17,329 nt of DNA, from positions 1 through 17,329 of the forward strand of contig CAZQEU010000032.1 in NCBI GenBank assembly GCA_964592335.1, written 5' to 3'. Below are positions 14,000 to 17,329 of the stretch, piece after piece. Under the pieces are notes generated by a model. That model was not told where the DNA came from. It searched no databases and saw only the letters and a list, made by a program, of their open reading frames with translations. Both the position numbers and the translations under genes were made by a program. Source of the stretch: CAZKUB01 sp964592335. Lineage in GTDB: Archaea > Thermoplasmatota > E2 > DHVEG-1. Position 1 is the first letter of the stretch. Each line of letters begins with the position of its first letter.

Positions 14000-14839
14000 A
14001 TGGTGAATCTGAATATGAAGGGGAAGACAGTTTGTCCTAACTGCAAAGAAAACTTTGTAATAGATTTACCTAAGGATGAGGAGAAACATAAGGTTTCTTG
14101 TCCTAATTGTAGATATGAGTTTAATGTTAGACCTAGTTGCAATAAAGAGGGGGATGATTGTTCTTGGGAGGAATATGGTGAGCCACGTAAAACTATTCTT
14201 TCAGCCATCAAGCCTGAGACAAGAAAACCATTTATTGCAGTTATTCTCTTATTAATTGTTTTTTCAGTTGGTATTACTACAGCTGTTTTTTCAGAGGTTT
14301 TTATTGAATCTAGTCTGGATTTAGCATCGGATATGGGTTTTACTGGTGATGTAAAACTTGTTATAACTGATGAGGAAAATAATTCATTAGATCAAATTGA
14401 TGTTTATATCAATGGAAATAAAATTGAACATCAAAGTAATGGAACTTATTACGAAAAAGAATTGGAACCAGGAGTTCAAACAATTCAACTTGAGTCAAGT
14501 AGTGGTTTTAAAAATCAGGAGATGGAGCTTTTAATCCCTCCGTTTATAACAACAGAGAAAGAAATAGTGATGCAGGAAGGACCCGGTGATGCCAAAAAAG
14601 TTTATTTTGATACTCTAGGTTGCTCAGTTATTATTTTAATTTTTTCGGTTTTTGCTTTGCTTTCAATGATTTCTTGTATGAAACATCAACATTTTGACCT
14701 TGCAGTTGCTGGTTCGTTTATCGCTATTTTTTCATTTGGTTTTTTCTTTATAGGATCAATTCTTAGCATAATCGCATTTATTCTAATTATTCTTTCAAGA
14801 GATGAATTTGAAAATGGAGAAACGGGGAAACTTTTCTAG
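14000..14839 (+). CDS. Zinc-ribbon membrane protein with extracytoplasmic beta domain
   Basis: 279 aa, function unknown. The order is: an N-terminal cytoplasmic zinc ribbon (C12, C15, C34, C37); a second cysteine pair further on (C47, C54); one transmembrane helix (78-98); a beta-rich extracytoplasmic domain of carboxypeptidase-regulatory or Ig-like type (about 117-192); then three C-terminal helices (206-225, 233-251, 251-267) and SRDEF (266-270). The last part resembles the C-terminal module of the protein at 16784-17227. It overlaps the next gene by up to 38 bp, so the two are probably co-translated. A surface sensor or envelope protein is a reasonable guess, no more. Confidence 0.75.
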   Translation: MVNLNMKGKTVCPNCKENFVIDLPKDEEKHKVSCPNCRYEFNVRPSCNKEGDDCSWEEYGEPRKTILSAIKPETRKPFIAVILLLIVFSVGITTAVFSEVFIESSLDLASDMGFTGDVKLVITDEENNSLDQIDVYINGNKIEHQSNGTYYEKELEPGVQTIQLESSSGFKNQEMELLIPPFITTEKEIVMQEGPGDAKKVYFDTLGCSVIILIFSVFALLSMISCMKHQHFDLAVAGSFIAIFSFGFFFIGSILSIIAFILIILSRDEFENGETGKLF

Positions 14840-15362
14840 AAAAACAATTCCAATTATCATTATTTTTTTGATTTTTTTAATATTTACTCTTGTTCAGTTT
14901 ATCGCACCATTAAGCATGCCTTCTGCAAATGTATCTGATCTTGATGGTTTTGTTGGTGTTGAAAACAACAAGGATGAATTTGAGGATATGAGAACATGGG
15001 GATTTATTTATAGCATCGGTGATAGTCTGTGTCATCAAAAAGCAGATAGGTCTTTTTTTATAAATGAAAACCAAATGCCTTTTTGTGCCCGATGCACAGC
15101 GATTTGGCTTGGTATTACAATTGGCCTAGGTTTTATGATGTTTTATAAAATACCACTTAATAACAAATTCTTAATTGTAATTTTGATTGGCTTGGTTCCT
15201 ATTGGTATTGATGGAGTAGGTCAGCTTTTAAATTTTTGGGAGAGTACAAATTTTACTCGTGTTATAACCGGGCTTTTGATAGGCATCATCTGTGGTATAG
15301 CAATGGGGATCATTGTTGATGAGTTAAGAGGAATATCAACTTTGATAAAAAACAAAAACTAA
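14802..15362 (+). CDS. DUF2085 membrane protein
   Basis: 186 aa (or 182 from the in-frame ATG at 14814). The membrane segments are about 14-36, 99-114, 122-142 and 153-173. CHQ (77-79), RSF (83-85), C95-A-R-C98, the DG of IDGVGQL (135-141) and N150-x2-R153 with TGLL are the DUF2085 family signature; the biochemical role of the family is not established. The paired cysteines plus His suggest a metal or redox site near the membrane. The start overlaps the upstream gene, suggesting coupled translation. Which of the two ATG codons is used cannot be decided; no strong Shine-Dalgarno is seen. Confidence 0.8.
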   Translation: MNLKMEKRGNFSRKTIPIIIIFLIFLIFTLVQFIAPLSMPSANVSDLDGFVGVENNKDEFEDMRTWGFIYSIGDSLCHQKADRSFFINENQMPFCARCTAIWLGITIGLGFMMFYKIPLNNKFLIVILIGLVPIGIDGVGQLLNFWESTNFTRVITGLLIGIICGIAMGIIVDELRGISTLIKNKN

Positions 15363-15400
15363 ATAAGAAGGAAAAATAATTTCGCTGTGAGGAAAGGTAT

Positions 15401-15844
15401 ATGAATATAAGTAAAAAATTTATATTAATTGCTTTGGCATTTGTTGTATTGTCAATAGCAATATCTACAACAGCAAATGCAGCAGATGACTACGATTGGA
15501 GCAGTTGGGAAGAAACAGGCGCAGATGAAGGATTATTAGGTGGCTTAATGTGCCTATCTGGTGCAATGTGTATCCTTCCAGTTATAATGTTTATCATCTG
15601 GATTGTACTAGCGATATGGGTATACAAAGATGCAGAAAAACGTGGTAAAAGCGGAGCACTATGGCTTATAATAGTTATCCTAACAGGCATTATTGGTCTT
15701 ATAATCTGGCTAGTAATCAGACCACCAATAGGCGGAGAACCAGGTCAAAAAACAGTATCAAATAGGAAATGTCCAAGTTGTGGACGAGACATACCAATGG
15801 ATGCTTCAGTTTGTCCATACTGTGGAAAAGACTTTAAAAGCTAG
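15401..15844 (+). CDS. Secreted/membrane protein with C-terminal zinc ribbon
   Basis: 147 aa, unknown function. It has a Sec-type signal peptide (1-27, cleavage likely after ANA), then a short acidic Trp-rich stretch. Two helices (57-74 and 87-107) frame WVYKDAEKRGKSGALW (73-88), a layout seen in phospholipase-D-nuclease-N-terminal-type membrane modules. The C-terminus is a zinc ribbon (C124, C127, C138, C141), CPSCGRDIPMDASVCPYCG, nearly the same design as in the next gene. GAGGAAAGG about 10 nt upstream serves as Shine-Dalgarno. Confidence 0.75.
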   Translation: MNISKKFILIALAFVVLSIAISTTANAADDYDWSSWEETGADEGLLGGLMCLSGAMCILPVIMFIIWIVLAIWVYKDAEKRGKSGALWLIIVILTGIIGLIIWLVIRPPIGGEPGQKTVSNRKCPSCGRDIPMDASVCPYCGKDFKS

Positions 15845-15862
15845 ATAAACAAAACAATATAT

Positions 15863-15897
15863 GAGAAAAGAAAAATCTTTTCTCTAAATCTTTTTTT
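15863..15897 (+). terminator. Hairpin followed by T8, likely transcription terminator
   Basis: GAGAAAAGA (15863-15871) and TCTTTTCTC (15876-15884) pair over 9 bp around a 4-nt loop. A T8 run follows at about 15890-15897. It lies 19 bp after the stop of the zinc-ribbon gene and before the next promoter, so it likely separates the two transcripts. Confidence 0.6.
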
Positions 15898-15957
15898 TAT
15901 TAAAAACAGTTAAAAACCTTTTTTCTATATAATATAACTATATAGGAGAGAGGAAAT

Positions 15958-16773
15958 ATGGAATGTAAAACACAAAAGGGTTTGTATTTTATAATAATTG
16001 GATCAATAATCAGTCTGATAATTAGTATCATAACATCAACTACTTACTTATTAATACAAAGTGAAGAAGTTCAAATTATTATATCTATACTAGGAATCGT
16101 TTCATTTATCGGTGCAATACTAATTCTTGCAGGTCTGATTACTTTTTATATGGGTAGAAAAGAATTTGGTGAAAAGCATGAAAATAATATAAAAAAAGCT
16201 TTAATTCTTGTTGTAGTAAATATTGTATTAGCTGTAGTTTTTACAATTGCAATAGCCTTTATGACTTTTTCAGCTATTGTATCATCATCGTCTGGAACTA
16301 TTGAAACATCAGGTTTTTCATTTTTGATAATTATTTTTTCACTTATTAGCTCAATTTTAGGAGGCTTAGCATATTATTTTGGTCTTATAGAATTAGAAAA
16401 TGAAACTGGAAAAAACGTTCTCTTTGCAGGTATTATCTCCTCTATATTGATATCAGCAGTTACATCATTTTATATTGCAGGTTGGTTAGGTGATTTTCTT
16501 GGGGATATATCATCAATGAGTAAATATTCAACACTTTCATTTAATCAAAACATTGGAGGAATTGGGATTTTAGGCATTATCCCAGGTTTACTATTCCTAT
16601 ATGCTTATTATATAGCATATAATAGGATAAAACAAGGAGAACTCAAACCTGAAATTGATACATCAATAAACCCAAATGTATCAAACCGAATTTGTCCAAA
16701 TTGCAATAAAAATATTCCATTTGATGCAAATATATGCCCCTATTGTGGAAAACACTTTGAAAATTATTACTAA
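15958..16773 (+). CDS. Polytopic membrane protein with C-terminal zinc ribbon
   Basis: 271 aa, about six membrane helices (9-32, 38-64, 81-106, 119-143, 153-175, 203-222). A cytoplasmic C-terminal zinc ribbon carries C246, C249, C260 and C263. Text such as YMGRKEFGEKHENN (64-77) recalls DUF973-type archaeal membrane proteins, from memory and with low certainty. Its ribbon CPNCNKNIPFDANICPYCG parallels that of the preceding gene, so the ribbon is a shared module. GGAGAGAGG at 15945-15953 is the Shine-Dalgarno, and the AT-rich TATA-like stretch 15925-15936 lies very near the ATG. No function is assigned. Confidence 0.72.
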   Translation: MECKTQKGLYFIIIGSIISLIISIITSTTYLLIQSEEVQIIISILGIVSFIGAILILAGLITFYMGRKEFGEKHENNIKKALILVVVNIVLAVVFTIAIAFMTFSAIVSSSSGTIETSGFSFLIIIFSLISSILGGLAYYFGLIELENETGKNVLFAGIISSILISAVTSFYIAGWLGDFLGDISSMSKYSTLSFNQNIGGIGILGIIPGLLFLYAYYIAYNRIKQGELKPEIDTSINPNVSNRICPNCNKNIPFDANICPYCGKHFENYY

Positions 16774-16783
16774 AAACGCTATT

Positions 16784-17227
16784 CTATTTGAATTCGGTTT
16801 TAGACATTATCAAAAGAATCATTGCAACCAGGGATAAAACTCCTCCAATAATCGATGGTATAAACATTGTAAGTCCAATTATTGAGCAGGTAAGTACAAT
16901 ACCCCATAATTTTTTCTTAATCGATATTATCCCACCTAGAATAGGAAAGATCGATACAACTATTCCAATTAGTGCACAAGTTGTCAAAAAACCTTTTACA
17001 TCTTCATATGTAAATGATGAATCTATCTGTTGAAACTGGGCGATATCTACTACGTTTTCAAGTAAGGACACATCCATAGCAAAAATTGGAAGCCATAACA
17101 CAATAGATAGGATACCGCCTATTATCAATAATATCCCTGCAATCAGTGGATATGAGCTAGTGTTTCTAGAGGGTTTTTCTTGCTGTAGATATTCTACATC
17201 AGTGTTTTTTGGTATTTCATTATCCAT
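16784..17227 (-). CDS. Four-helix membrane protein ending in SKTEF
   Basis: 147 aa, unknown function. A polar N-terminus (1-25) is followed by four hydrophobic segments (27-50, 79-102, 106-120, 122-141) and the C-terminal MSKTEFK. The helix pattern and ending match the C-terminal half of the protein at 14000-14839 (which ends SRDEF), suggesting a common domain; DUF4064-like proteins are a possible relation. It converges on the upstream plus-strand gene with 10 bp between stops. GAGATGAG lies 8 nt before the ATG at 17227. Confidence 0.7.
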   Translation of the reverse strand: MDNEIPKNTDVEYLQQEKPSRNTSSYPLIAGILLIIGGILSIVLWLPIFAMDVSLLENVVDIAQFQQIDSSFTYEDVKGFLTTCALIGIVVSIFPILGGIISIKKKLWGIVLTCSIIGLTMFIPSIIGGVLSLVAMILLIMSKTEFK

Positions 17228-17280
17228 ATACTCATCTCTTCTTTTTTCTTTTAATTCTTTTTCTTTTTTCAGACTGTGTC

Positions 17281-17302
17281 AAAAGTTTTGGTAAAACCTT
17301 TT
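17281..17302. other. Imperfect inverted repeat upstream of the minus-strand membrane gene
   Basis: AAAAGTTTTGGTAAAACC followed by TTTT folds into a stem with a 3-nt loop and a one-base bulge. It sits about 55 bp before the start at 17227. It may be an operator, or the terminator of a gene beyond the window edge. Confidence 0.3.
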
Positions 17303-17329
17303 TGCTTACATACCAATAAACAATAAGAC

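Noticed and set aside
1..17329. tRNA genes, CRISPR arrays, insertion sequences, prophage or defence genes
   Set aside because: No T-loop GGTTCGAATCC-like text, no spaced repeats, no transposase or integrase motifs were seen. The gaps are short and taken up by promoters.

Overview
The window is AT-rich archaeal chromosome. The proof is the gene set: a 20S proteasome alpha subunit, SBDS, the exosome subunits Rrp4/Rrp41/Rrp42, ribosomal proteins L37Ae and L40e, RNA polymerase subunit P, the KEOPS subunit Pcc1 and a class III signal-peptide archaellin. The alpha subunit, the full-length PurA and several zinc-ribbon membrane proteins remind me of Thermoplasmatota-type Euryarchaeota. That placement comes from remembered families, not from a search. 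Several genes carry the same Shine-Dalgarno GAGGTGA, and TATA-like boxes lie upstream of most transcription units.

Left part (1-3733). A gene end broken by a one-base shift in an A7 run is followed by a divergent pair: a bacterial-type tRNA-guanine transglycosylase (tgt, minus) and a COG1738/YhhQ-type queuosine-precursor transporter (plus). A lone archaellin gene (minus) and queE (7-carboxy-7-deazaguanine synthase, plus) come next, separated by a regulatory-looking gap with two 10-bp palindromes and a 12-bp tandem repeat. Three 7-deazaguanine genes within 3.5 kb suggest that this archaeon may place a queuosine-type base at tRNA position 34, in addition to the archaeosine expected of archaea.

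Centre (3856-8319). This is the classic archaeal proteasome/exosome/ribosome superoperon, all on the plus strand and nearly without gaps: psmA, SBDS, rrp4, rrp41, rrp42, rpl37ae, rpoP, pcc1. It couples protein degradation, 60S-type ribosome maturation, RNA 3'-end processing, transcription and tRNA t6A synthesis. It ends tail-to-tail on purA.

Right-centre (8316-13875). purA (minus) and an M50 site-2-type membrane protease (plus) diverge. A conserved 74-residue protein of unknown function follows. Then comes a minus-strand translation operon: rpl40e, proS, a two-helix membrane protein and a trmJ-type tRNA methyltransferase. The trmJ gene appears to start at ATT, the only codon that restores its essential N-terminus.

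Right end (14000-17227). Five membrane-protein genes of unknown function share recurring parts: N- or C-terminal zinc ribbons, an extracytoplasmic beta domain, a DUF2085 domain, and a four-helix C-terminal module ending in S-[RK]-x-E-F. No tRNA, rRNA, CRISPR array, insertion sequence or prophage was found.
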